In this document: positions 1 through 7,304 of the stretch, piece after piece
How positions within the stretch are numbered: position 1 is the stretch's first letter
Layout: each line of letters begins with the position of its first letter
DNA from: Streptomyces sp. NBC_01451
GTDB taxonomy: Bacteria; Actinomycetota; Actinomycetes; Streptomycetales; Streptomycetaceae
Assembly (NCBI RefSeq): GCF_036227485.1
Contig: NZ_CP109479.1
Span: forward strand, 3,100,001 to 3,164,000
Length of the DNA stretch: 64,000 nucleotides
Direction: 5' to 3'
Position numbers and translations under genes: made by a program
The notes under the pieces: generated by a model
Told to the model about the DNA's origin: nothing
The model's input: the letters and a program-made list of their open reading frames with translations, nothing else
The model's database searches: none

Positions 1-607
1 TACGGACGTAGACGCCGAGATCCCGGCTGGCGCCCGCACGGCCGCTGTCGAACAGCTCGGTCCTGAAGGACCCCGGTTCGACGATCAGCACCTTGATCCC
101 GTACGGCCGGACCTCCGCCGCGAGCGCCTCGGACATGCCCTCCAGCGCGAACTTCGTCGCGCTGTACGCCCCGAAGCCCGGCGCGGAGATCTGCCCGCCC
201 ACGCTGCTCATCTGCACGATCGCGCCCGAGCCCCGCTGCCGCATGTGCGGCAGCACGGCCCGTACGAGGGCGGCCGGCCCGAAAACGTGCAGGTCGAACA
301 GGTCGCGCAGTTCGGCGTCGGTGGTCTCCTCGACGGCACCGACGTGCGTACGCCCCGCGTTGTTGACGAGCACGTCGATCCGCCCGTGCCACGCGACGAC
401 GTCCTCGACGGCGGTCGCGACCGCGGCCAGGTCGGTGACGTCCAGGCGCAGCGCCTGGACCTGTTTGGGGTGGGCGGCCACAAAGGCGTCCAGCGCGCCC
501 GTCCGTCGTGCGGCACCGACGACCACGTCACCCGCGGCGACCGCCGCCTCGGCGACAGCCCGCCCGAAGCCACTGCTCGCACCGGTGATGAACCAGACCC
601 TGCTCAT
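1..607 (-). CDS. SDR-family oxidoreductase, 3' end outside the window
   Basis: NAD(P)-dependent short-chain dehydrogenase/reductase; the substrate cannot be told. About 202 N-terminal residues are present, starting MSRVWFITGASSGFG. The nucleotide-binding glycine motif TGASSGFG is at residues 8-15, NNAG at 82-85, the catalytic Ser in the VQMSSVGG segment near 135, and the YSATK motif gives Tyr148 and Lys152. The PG at 178-179 follows the active site as in classical SDRs. The gene runs off the left edge with at least 50 residues missing. It is the last gene in its direction before a 542-bp non-coding stretch. Family is certain; function is open. Confidence 0.9.
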   Translation of the reverse strand, partial: MSRVWFITGASSGFGRAVAEAAVAAGDVVVGAARRTGALDAFVAAHPKQVQALRLDVTDLAAVATAVEDVVAWHGRIDVLVNNAGRTHVGAVEETTDAELRDLFDLHVFGPAALVRAVLPHMRQRGSGAIVQMSSVGGQISAPGFGAYSATKFALEGMSEALAAEVRPYGIKVLIVEPGSFRTELFDSGRAGASRDLGVYVR

Positions 608-1149
608 GAGGTCGACCCCCTCCTCCAGACCACCGTCCGCTCACTGCGCGAACCCGTTCGGACGCTCCGTCAGCAGCCTAGACGGACCGTGCCGGCCCCC
701 GGGGGCGCACGCATCCACCGGGCCGAAACGCGACCCGTCCGGCTTCAGTCCTCGCCCCTGACGACGTTTCCCTCGCCGTTTCGCCAGGTCTCCCCGGCGT
801 CCCCGTCGGACGTGGCCCGCACACAGGTGCGTACGCCGTGTCCGCGCAGTCGGCGGGCCCTCGCCCAGCCGGTCTCGGCCCTGCGGACAGTGGTCCTCGT
901 CTTCCTGGCTTCGGCACTCACGGTGCTTCATCTTCCTTCTGCGTCCGGCCCGTTGGGGGTCCACGTCGATCTTCTGACACCGGTTTGCCCGGTTGTGTCT
1001 CCGGGTCCCCGTCCCAGGGCGCGGGAAACATGCCCCGTCGGTCTCCTCGGCTCGGCCGCGCCGACCGGCGAGCCGACACCCCGGAGCACCGGCCGCGTCC
1101 CGCGAGTCCGACGACTCCCGGGACGCGGCCGGTGCTCCGGCCCTCGTCG
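608..1149. other. 542-bp stretch without a credible gene
   Basis: Open frames here exist only because of GC bias and lack family motifs. The promoter of the SDR gene must lie at the left end. The right end holds the large hairpin at 1081-1140. Nothing else was recognised. Confidence 0.6.
1081..1140 (-). terminator. very long hairpin behind the hydrolase gene
   Basis: Arms 1081-1102 and 1119-1140 are perfect 22-bp complements. After one mismatch the stem continues for five more pairs (1104-1108 with 1113-1117) to a CGAC tetraloop. It begins 9 bp past the stop codon of the hydrolase. There is no T-tract, as is usual for Streptomyces terminators. Confidence 0.8.
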
Positions 1150-2562
1150 TCAGTGCCCGGCCGGGTGCGCCGGTCCTTCGCGGCCGACCGTCAGTGGGGC
1201 CGGGCGGTAGGGGACGTACGCCGCCCCGTCCAGACCGAGCGCGGTGGCGGACCGCTGGAGTTCGGCCGGGGTCGCGACCGCGTCCCAGCGGCCGGTGTCG
1301 ACACGGTGTTCGAGGGCGTGCAGCGCGGCCACCGTCTCGGCGGTGGTGAACGCGCAGTGACCCTGCCGTTCGACATAGGCCTGCCGCAGCAGTGCACCGT
1401 CGCCCGAGGCGCGCACCCGGGCGGCGAAGCGGGTCTCCTGCTCCACCGGCACCAGGTCGTCGGCGGTGGTGTGGATGTCGAGCAGGGGCACCTCAAGCCC
1501 CTGACCGGCGGAGGAGGTCCGCTGAGCGGTGCGGACGGCGGCGGGGTCGGCGGTGATCGTGGCGCCCTCGGTCAGTGTGCGCAGGTCGGCGCGGAGGTCG
1601 AGGCCGGCCGCCCGGTAGAGGGCGCGGACCTGGGGGGCGTGCACGGAACCGGCGAGCAGGCGGGCGTAGTCGACGCCCCGGTTCCAGGAGTTGTTGCCGC
1701 CGACGGACTGCTCGATGGCGTACCGGCCGAACTCGACGAACGACAGGATGCCCTGCGCGAACCACGCGTACTGCTGCTCCTGCTGGCCCGCCCAGTCGGT
1801 CGGGGCGGGCCGGTCCTTGCCGGGAGCCCAGGCGGGCAGGTTGAGGAAGGCGGCAGCCAGGGCGATCCGGGCGCGGCCCTGCGGGGTGGCCTGGGCCGCG
1901 GTGACCGCCTTGGTGAGCACGTCGGCGGTGGCGGCGGCCTCGGCCGGGGTGCCGAACCGTACGAGTTTCACGTCCTGTTCGGGCAGCAGCAGGCGCGCGA
2001 TCGTGTACTCGGCGTCCAGCTGGTAGTTCTCCAGGTCCGTGGCGCCCGCGACCAGGCCGCACATGCCGAGCGCGCCGTCGATGATCCCGCCGCCGTCCCG
2101 GGCCAGCTGCGCGTTGACGAGCCCGCCCATCGACGTGCCCATGGCCAGGGTGTGCGACGGCTCGCCGATCTTCGCTGTGACGGCGTCGATGGTGGCGAAC
2201 TGGTCCCGTGCGGCGCTGTCCAGGGCCCACATCGAGCCGTTCGGGTCGTACGACGAACCGGCCAGCGCATATCCCCGGGCGAGCAGTTCGACGCGTAGGG
2301 CCTCCGTGGGTGCGTTCATGGCGATGGTGGGGCCGAAGCCGTGGCTGAACACCACCAGGGTGCCGTTCCAGTCGTCGGGGACGTCGGCGATCCAGGTGGC
2401 TCCGTCGGCGAGGGTGCCGGTGAGGCGGCCGGCGACGGCCGCGTCCGGCTGGGCGGCGGACGAGGGGAGGGTGGTGAGCGCCACCGAGGTCAGCGCGGCC
2501 AGGACGGCCAGGGTGATGCGCGAACCGGTGCGGCGGGTGCGGGGGCGGGTGCCTGCGGGCAT
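1150..2562 (-). CDS. secreted alpha/beta hydrolase
   Basis: Predicted extracellular serine hydrolase of 470 residues. An N-terminal signal sequence (Arg-rich start, hydrophobic core about 16-33, cleavage near SSAAQ) is followed by an alpha/beta-hydrolase fold. The oxyanion segment VFSHGFG is near 71-77, the nucleophile elbow GTSMGG gives Ser144, and a late LLDIHTTADDLVP segment and RQGHC supply the probable acid and His. The SD GGAG lies a few bases upstream of the ATG. The gene is monocistronic: a long hairpin follows it and the ABC operon upstream ends in its own hairpin. Substrate unknown; esterase, lipase or tannase-like activity are all possible. Confidence 0.8.
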   Translation of the reverse strand: MPAGTRPRTRRTGSRITLAVLAALTSVALTTLPSSAAQPDAAVAGRLTGTLADGATWIADVPDDWNGTLVVFSHGFGPTIAMNAPTEALRVELLARGYALAGSSYDPNGSMWALDSAARDQFATIDAVTAKIGEPSHTLAMGTSMGGLVNAQLARDGGGIIDGALGMCGLVAGATDLENYQLDAEYTIARLLLPEQDVKLVRFGTPAEAAATADVLTKAVTAAQATPQGRARIALAAAFLNLPAWAPGKDRPAPTDWAGQQEQQYAWFAQGILSFVEFGRYAIEQSVGGNNSWNRGVDYARLLAGSVHAPQVRALYRAAGLDLRADLRTLTEGATITADPAAVRTAQRTSSAGQGLEVPLLDIHTTADDLVPVEQETRFAARVRASGDGALLRQAYVERQGHCAFTTAETVAALHALEHRVDTGRWDAVATPAELQRSATALGLDGAAYVPYRPAPLTVGREGPAHPAGH

Positions 2563-2760
2563 GGAGCGGCTCCTTGTGGGGGTGGGGGGACGGTTTACGG
2601 AGCGGGACCTGACAGGTGCTCAGTGCGCTGAACGAAGACGTGGAGGAATGTAGGGCTGATTTCTTGCGGCCGTCAAGATAATGCACAGCTTTGTTGATGC
2701 GAGTGGGTGAGTCGGTACCGGGCTCGCCCGAGAGGCCCGGAATGGCCGCTCACATGACGG

Positions 2761-2791
2761 CGCCGGCCCCCGGTGATGCTGGGGGCCGGCG
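2761..2791 (-). terminator. hairpin behind the ABC transporter operon
   Basis: Perfect 11-bp GC stem (2761-2771 with 2781-2791) and 9-nt loop, 55 bp past the stop codon of the second permease gene and upstream of the hydrolase promoter region. Confidence 0.6.
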
Positions 2792-2846
2792 GTGAGTGGG
2801 CGGCCGTCAGGGCCACCGCGGGGAGGCGGATCGTCGTCGTCGGCCG

Positions 2847-3758
2847 CTACTTGCCGAAGCCCGCGGTGAGTCCGCCGATCAGCTGGCGGCGGCCGATGAC
2901 GTAGAGGGCGAGGATCGGGAGGGTGGACAGGACGACGGCGGCCAGGATCGCGGGGATGTTGATGGTGAACTCGCCCTGGAAGCTCCACACGAACAGCGGC
3001 AGGACGCGTTTGTCGGGGCTCTGGGTCAGGATCAGCGGGAAGAGGAAGCCGTTCCAGACGTTGAGCGCGTCGTAGATCGTCACCGTGATCAGCGCCGGCC
3101 GGGAGAGCGGCAGCGCCAGACTCCACAGCATGCGCCAGTGGCCGGCGCCGTCGGCACGCATCGACTCGTACAGCTCGTCCGGGATGTCCCGGAGGAAGTT
3201 GACGAGGATGATCACCGTGAGCGGGATGGCGAACGCCGCCGAGGGGAGCACGATCGCGCCCAGGGTGTCGTACATCTGCGCCTTGGCGATCAGGTAGTAC
3301 ACCGGGATGATCGTGGCCTGCAACGGGATGGCGAGCCCCAGCAGGAAGACGCTGAACGTCCAGCGCAGGGCGCGGCTGGTGCCGCGCACGATGGCGTAGG
3401 CCGCCAGGAACGACACCGCGAGGGTCAGCAGCGTGGCGCCGGTGGTCACCACGACGCTGTTCCACAGGAAGTGGGCGAAGTCGTTGTCCAGGACCAGGCG
3501 GTAGTTCTCCAGCGTCGGACGGGTCGGGAGCGCGAGGGGGTTGGCATCGAAGAACCCCTCGCGGGTGCGGAGGCTGGTGACGACGACCCAGTACACCGGT
3601 ACGAGGACGATCAGCAGCCAGAGCAGGCCGCCCAGGGCGCCCGGCGAGTTGGTGCGGCGCAGCCGGGCGAGGCGGCCCGGCCGCGTGGACGGTGCTGCGG
3701 ACGACCGGGGCGCACGGGCCTCGGAGTCGGTCTGCGGGGCGTGGGAGAGCGCGGACAT
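2847..3758 (-). CDS. ABC sugar permease (MalG type)
   Basis: Inner-membrane permease of 303 residues for carbohydrate uptake, CUT1 family. The cytoplasmic N-tail is Ala/Pro-rich. Six membrane segments follow, starting at LLWLLIVLVPVYWVVV (about 45-60). The EAA loop ESMRADGAGHWRMLWSLALP contacts the shared ATPase. The C-terminus GLTAGFGK is typical of the family. The ATG overlaps the stop of the preceding permease as TGATG, so the two are translationally coupled. It is the last gene of the binding protein-permease-permease operon. The operon has no ATPase, as is usual where streptomycetes use one MsiK-type ATPase for many sugar importers. Confidence 0.92.
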   Translation of the reverse strand: MSALSHAPQTDSEARAPRSSAAPSTRPGRLARLRRTNSPGALGGLLWLLIVLVPVYWVVVTSLRTREGFFDANPLALPTRPTLENYRLVLDNDFAHFLWNSVVVTTGATLLTLAVSFLAAYAIVRGTSRALRWTFSVFLLGLAIPLQATIIPVYYLIAKAQMYDTLGAIVLPSAAFAIPLTVIILVNFLRDIPDELYESMRADGAGHWRMLWSLALPLSRPALITVTIYDALNVWNGFLFPLILTQSPDKRVLPLFVWSFQGEFTINIPAILAAVVLSTLPILALYVIGRRQLIGGLTAGFGK

Positions 3759-4660
3759 CACACACCTGCCTGCTGGCTTCGCATCCGGGAGAAACCGGAG
3801 AAGCGGACGACGATCAGGGAGAGAAGGAGCCCGGCGGCGACCAGGATGACGGAGATCGCGCTGGCGAGGCCCATCTCGTTGCTCTGGAAGCCGGTGATGT
3901 ACATGTCGAGCGGGAGCAGGCGGGTGGCGTAGCCGGGGCCGCCGCCGGTGAGGACGAACACCAGGTCGAAGTAGGTGAGCGAGCCGACCAGCATCAGCGT
4001 CGAGGAGGTGACGACGGTGTAGCGGAGCTGGGGCAGGGTGATGTGCCAGAACTGGGCGAGCCGGCCCGCCCCGTCGATGGCGGCGGCCTCGTACAGCGAG
4101 GCCGGGATCTGCCGGGTGCCCGCCTGGTAGAGCAGGGTGTGGAACGGTACGAACTGCCAGGCGATGACGAACACGACCGCGTAGAAGGCGAGTTCGGGAT
4201 CGCCCAGCCAGTTCTGGTTCAGCAGGGGCAGGTCGAGGCTCGCGCCCAGGCCGAAGTTGGGGTCGAGCAGGTTCTTGAAGATGATGGCGATGGCCGCCGA
4301 GGAGATCAGCAGCGGGACGAAGTAGAAGACCGCGAGGAGGGCCCGGTAGCGCTGCCTGCCGGCGACGAAGACGCCCAGCAGCAGGCTGACCGGGGTCTGT
4401 ACGAGCCAGGAGACCAGCATGAACTTGAGCGTGAGCCAGAGGGCGTGCCGGGTGACGTCGCTGGTCAGCGCCTCGCGCCAGTTGCCGGTCCCGGCCCACG
4501 CCGGACTGCCCAGTCCGTCCCAGTGGGTGAAGCTGAGGTAGACGACGATCCCCATCGGGACGAGCGCGAAGACACCGAAGAGCAGCAGGGCGGGCAGGGC
4601 CATGAGGAAGGGCGGGCCGCCCTGCTGCCGGGGCGTCGCGGCGGCCTTGGCGGTGCTCAC
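3758..4660 (-). CDS. ABC sugar permease (MalF type)
   Basis: First membrane subunit of the CUT1-type importer, 300 residues. The start chosen is GTG at 4660 (VSTAKAAATPRQQ), because it overlaps the stop of the binding-protein gene as GTGA and gives the usual family length; an open frame continues much further upstream but only as a shadow. Six membrane segments begin at FLMALPALLLFGVFALVP. The EAA loop reads YEAAAIDGAGRLAQFWHITLP. The family is clear; the sugar must be inferred from the neighbouring GH3 enzyme (xylo- or gluco-oligosaccharides). Confidence 0.92.
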   Translation of the reverse strand: MSTAKAAATPRQQGGPPFLMALPALLLFGVFALVPMGIVVYLSFTHWDGLGSPAWAGTGNWREALTSDVTRHALWLTLKFMLVSWLVQTPVSLLLGVFVAGRQRYRALLAVFYFVPLLISSAAIAIIFKNLLDPNFGLGASLDLPLLNQNWLGDPELAFYAVVFVIAWQFVPFHTLLYQAGTRQIPASLYEAAAIDGAGRLAQFWHITLPQLRYTVVTSSTLMLVGSLTYFDLVFVLTGGGPGYATRLLPLDMYITGFQSNEMGLASAISVILVAAGLLLSLIVVRFSGFSRMRSQQAGV

Positions 4661-5976
4661 TTCGCCGCCGCCTCGTCCATCTGCGCGCAGAACTCCTCCG
4701 GGCCGATCTGGCCGAGGAAGAGCTGGTCGAGGTGGGTGAGCAGGTCGTTGCCGAGTTCGGGGCTGAGTGCCTGGTCCCAGGAGAGCTGGAAGTTCTCGGC
4801 GTCGCCGGTGAGGTTGTAGACGTACGACGACCAGTCCGCGTTGGCCGATGCCTCGATCTTGGCGTCCAGGTCCTTCACCGGCGGGACGTCGCCGTTCTTG
4901 AGCAGGCTGTCGATGTAGGTGTCGTTGTAGACGCCGTCCCTGAGGTACGCCACAGCGGCCTTCTTCTCCTTGGCGCTCGCCTGCGCGGACAGCGAGAAGA
5001 AGTTGGCCGTGTTGCCGACGATGTTGCTCGCGTCGCCCTTGCCACCGGTGACGGCCGGGAAGCCGGTCCAGCCGAGGTTTCCGGCGGAGACGAACTCGGG
5101 CGCACCGGTGGCGATGGTGCCGTATCCCCAGCTGCCCTGGAGGATCATCGCGGCCTTGCCGGTGTACAGCTGAGCCTCGGCCTGGCCGGTGTCGGCGGAG
5201 ACCGAGGTGAAGCCCTTGGCGAAGCCGCCCGCGTCGACGAGCTGCTTGACCATCCGGGTGGCTTCGAGGACGGCGGGGTCGGACCAGGCGCCCTTCTCGC
5301 CTTCGGCGATGGCGGCGAAGGTGTCCGGGCCGCCGACGCGGTCGACGAGGTACTCCAGCCACATCAGGTCCGGCCACTTGGAGGCGCCGCCCATGGAGAT
5401 CGGCGCGATGCCCTGGGCCTTGAACTTCTTCACCAGGGCGAGCAGGTCGTCCCAGGTCTTCGGCGGCTCGGCGCCGGCCTTCTTGAACAGTTCCTGGTTG
5501 AAGTACAGGACCACCGGCTGCACGCCGTTGACGGGCACGCCGTACGTCTTGCCGTCGAAGGTGGCCGACTTCAGGACCGAGGGGAAGATCCGGTTCTTCC
5601 ACTCCGGGCTGGCGTCGAGGTCGGGGGTGAGGTCGGTGACCTTGCCCGCGTCCACGTAGCTCTTCAGCCCGCCGCCGCCCCAGTTCTCGAAGAGGACCGG
5701 GCCGTTGCCGGCGCCGACGGCGGTGCGCAGCTTCTGCTTGTACGGGTCGTTCTGGAAGTACTGGTAGGTGACCTGGCTGTCCGGGTGCTGTTTGTTCCAC
5801 TCCGTGGCGGAGGCCCGGAAGGTCGCTTCGGACCCCTGGGTCAGCGCCCAGACCAGCGCGCCGTCACCGGAGTCGGCGCCGGCGCCGCGTCCGCCGCTGC
5901 CGCAGGCGGAGAGAGTCAGGGCGAGTGCCGCCGCCGAGGCGGTGGCCATGACACGGATCGGGGTTCTCAGGGCCAT
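4657..5976 (-). CDS. ABC transporter sugar-binding lipoprotein
   Basis: Extracellular solute-binding protein of 439 residues, family 1 (carbohydrate). The signal peptide ends in the lipobox LSAC, making Cys25 the lipidated residue. A Gly/Asp-rich linker follows, then the binding fold, with aromatic and acidic residues typical of sugar sites (NGVQPVVLYFN, WPDLMWLEYLVD, GSWGYGTIA). The SD GAAGGAG precedes the ATG. First gene of a three-gene import operon, divergent from the LacI gene at 6167. The promoter region between them carries a TCGAAA-GT-TTTCGA palindrome. The gene order and the downstream GH3 enzyme resemble streptomycete xylobiose loci (bxlEFG-bxlA), but the sugar is an inference. Confidence 0.92.
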   Translation of the reverse strand: MALRTPIRVMATASAAALALTLSACGSGGRGAGADSGDGALVWALTQGSEATFRASATEWNKQHPDSQVTYQYFQNDPYKQKLRTAVGAGNGPVLFENWGGGGLKSYVDAGKVTDLTPDLDASPEWKNRIFPSVLKSATFDGKTYGVPVNGVQPVVLYFNQELFKKAGAEPPKTWDDLLALVKKFKAQGIAPISMGGASKWPDLMWLEYLVDRVGGPDTFAAIAEGEKGAWSDPAVLEATRMVKQLVDAGGFAKGFTSVSADTGQAEAQLYTGKAAMILQGSWGYGTIATGAPEFVSAGNLGWTGFPAVTGGKGDASNIVGNTANFFSLSAQASAKEKKAAVAYLRDGVYNDTYIDSLLKNGDVPPVKDLDAKIEASANADWSSYVYNLTGDAENFQLSWDQALSPELGNDLLTHLDQLFLGQIGPEEFCAQMDEAAAK

Positions 5977-6008
5977 CGGGAGCTCCTTCGCTCTGCAGAG
6001 GATCCGGT

Positions 6009-6022
6009 TCGAAAGTTTTCGA
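6009..6022. promoter_or_regulatory. palindrome in the binding-protein promoter region
   Basis: TCGAAAGTTTTCGA: perfect 6-bp arms around GT, 33 bp upstream of the binding-protein start. Likely operator of the divergent LacI regulator at 6167. Confidence 0.55.
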
Positions 6023-6085
6023 AACCTCTACGATTTCTGGCCGATAAAGTAGGTGCGGATGCGGAGGGGGTCAAGACGCCGAGCA

Positions 6086-6096
6086 GAATATTATTC
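6086..6096. promoter_or_regulatory. AT-rich palindrome with possible -10 of the lacI gene
   Basis: GAATATTATTC is a 5-1-5 palindrome containing TATTAT (6089-6094), a plausible -10 for rightward transcription of the regulator. No good -35 was found. Confidence 0.3.
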
Positions 6097-6120
6097 CGGA
6101 CAATTCCGCTCTGGACCGCT

Positions 6121-6134
6121 GCGAAAGCTTGCGC
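6121..6134. promoter_or_regulatory. LacI-operator-like site before the regulator gene
   Basis: GCGAAAGCTTGCGC is a palindrome around AAGCTT with one mismatched pair (the fourth base of each arm), 33 bp before the regulator start. Possible autoregulatory site. Confidence 0.3.
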
Positions 6135-6166
6135 TAACGTCCCCGTAAACCATCGAAAGGATCAGT

Positions 6167-7198
6167 ATGGCGAAGAGAGCCGTTACGCGGAGTCGGACCA
6201 CCCTGACCGGTGTCGCCGAAGCGGCCGGGGTCTCTGTGGCCACCGTGTCGAAGGTGGTCAACGGTCGCAGCGACGTCTCTCCCGAGACCCGGGCGCGCGT
6301 CGAGCAACTGCTGGTCGAGCACGACTACGTGGCCCGCGGCCCGGGTGGCGCGCAGTCGCCGGTGCGCACGATCGACCTGACCTTCGACGCGCTGCTCAAC
6401 TCCAACAACCTGGTCATCGCGCGGGGTGTGACGGAGGCGGCGGCCGAGGCGGGCGTCGACGTCGTCCTCGGTACGGCGCCCGACGACCCGCTCGGTGCCG
6501 CCTGGACCCGGCGGATCGCCAACGCCGGGCGGGAGGGCGTCATCCTGGTGACGTCCGAGCTGACCTCACGGCAGCGCGCCCAGTTCGCGCAGGCCGGCAT
6601 CCCGGTGGTGCTGATCGACCCGACGAACGTGCCGGACGAGAGTGTGCCGAGCATCGGTGCGACGAACTTCGCCGGTGGCATGACCGCGACCGAGCACCTG
6701 CTGAAGCTCGGCCACCGCAGGATCGCGATGATCGAGGGACGGCACGACGCCGTCTGCAACACCGCACGCCTGCACGGCTACCGGGCCGCGCTCACCGGCG
6801 CCGGCATCACCCCCGACCCCCGGCTCATCAAGCAGGGCGACTTCCGCTTCGAACCCGCGCACCGGGCCGCCCTGGAACTCTTCGCCCTCGACGACCCGCC
6901 CACCGCGGTCTTCACCGGCAACGACCTGTCGGCGTTCGGCGTCATCGAAGCCGCCCGCCGGCACGGCCTGCGGGTGCCCGAGGACCTGAGTGTCGTCGGC
7001 TTCGACGACACCGCCGCGGCCAGCACCTCCGCCCCGCCGCTGACCACCGTCCGCCAGCCCTTCGTCGAGATCGGCCGCGCCGCGCTGCGCACCCTGCTCC
7101 GGCTCACGGCCGGAGAGCCACTGGACAGCCACCGGGTCGAGTTGGCCACCCAGCTCGTCGTCCGCTCGTCCACCGCCCCGCCGCCCGCCTCCTCCTGA
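6167..7198 (+). CDS. LacI-family transcriptional regulator
   Basis: Repressor of 343 residues, probably controlling the adjacent sugar importer and GH3 enzyme. The N-terminal LacI helix-turn-helix reads LTGVAEAAGVSVATVSKVVN (about 13-32) with the hinge helix after it. The C-terminal periplasmic-binding-protein-like effector domain includes GVILVTSELT, HRRIAMIEGRHD, FTGNDLSAFGVIEAA and VVGFDDTAAAS. SD AAGGA is 6 bp before the ATG. It is divergent from the transport operon and upstream of the GH3 gene in the same direction, with 106 bp between them and no clear promoter, so regulator and GH3 enzyme may be co-transcribed. Confidence 0.93.
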   Translation: MAKRAVTRSRTTLTGVAEAAGVSVATVSKVVNGRSDVSPETRARVEQLLVEHDYVARGPGGAQSPVRTIDLTFDALLNSNNLVIARGVTEAAAEAGVDVVLGTAPDDPLGAAWTRRIANAGREGVILVTSELTSRQRAQFAQAGIPVVLIDPTNVPDESVPSIGATNFAGGMTATEHLLKLGHRRIAMIEGRHDAVCNTARLHGYRAALTGAGITPDPRLIKQGDFRFEPAHRAALELFALDDPPTAVFTGNDLSAFGVIEAARRHGLRVPEDLSVVGFDDTAAASTSAPPLTTVRQPFVEIGRAALRTLLRLTAGEPLDSHRVELATQLVVRSSTAPPPASS

Positions 7199-7304
7199 GC
7201 CACCTCATCGTGAAAGACCCCTCCGGAAACCCCTCCTGAGACCCCCCTCCCGAAGCGCCCCCGCTGGACCGCCTCCCCCGCGACTACCACCCCGAGGACA
7301 CGCC

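Noticed and set aside
4732..7239. 835-codon open frame across the importer and lacI genes
   Set aside because: Antisense shadow of the binding protein and frame-shifted shadow of lacI; low-complexity Gly/Arg/Val composition and no domain.
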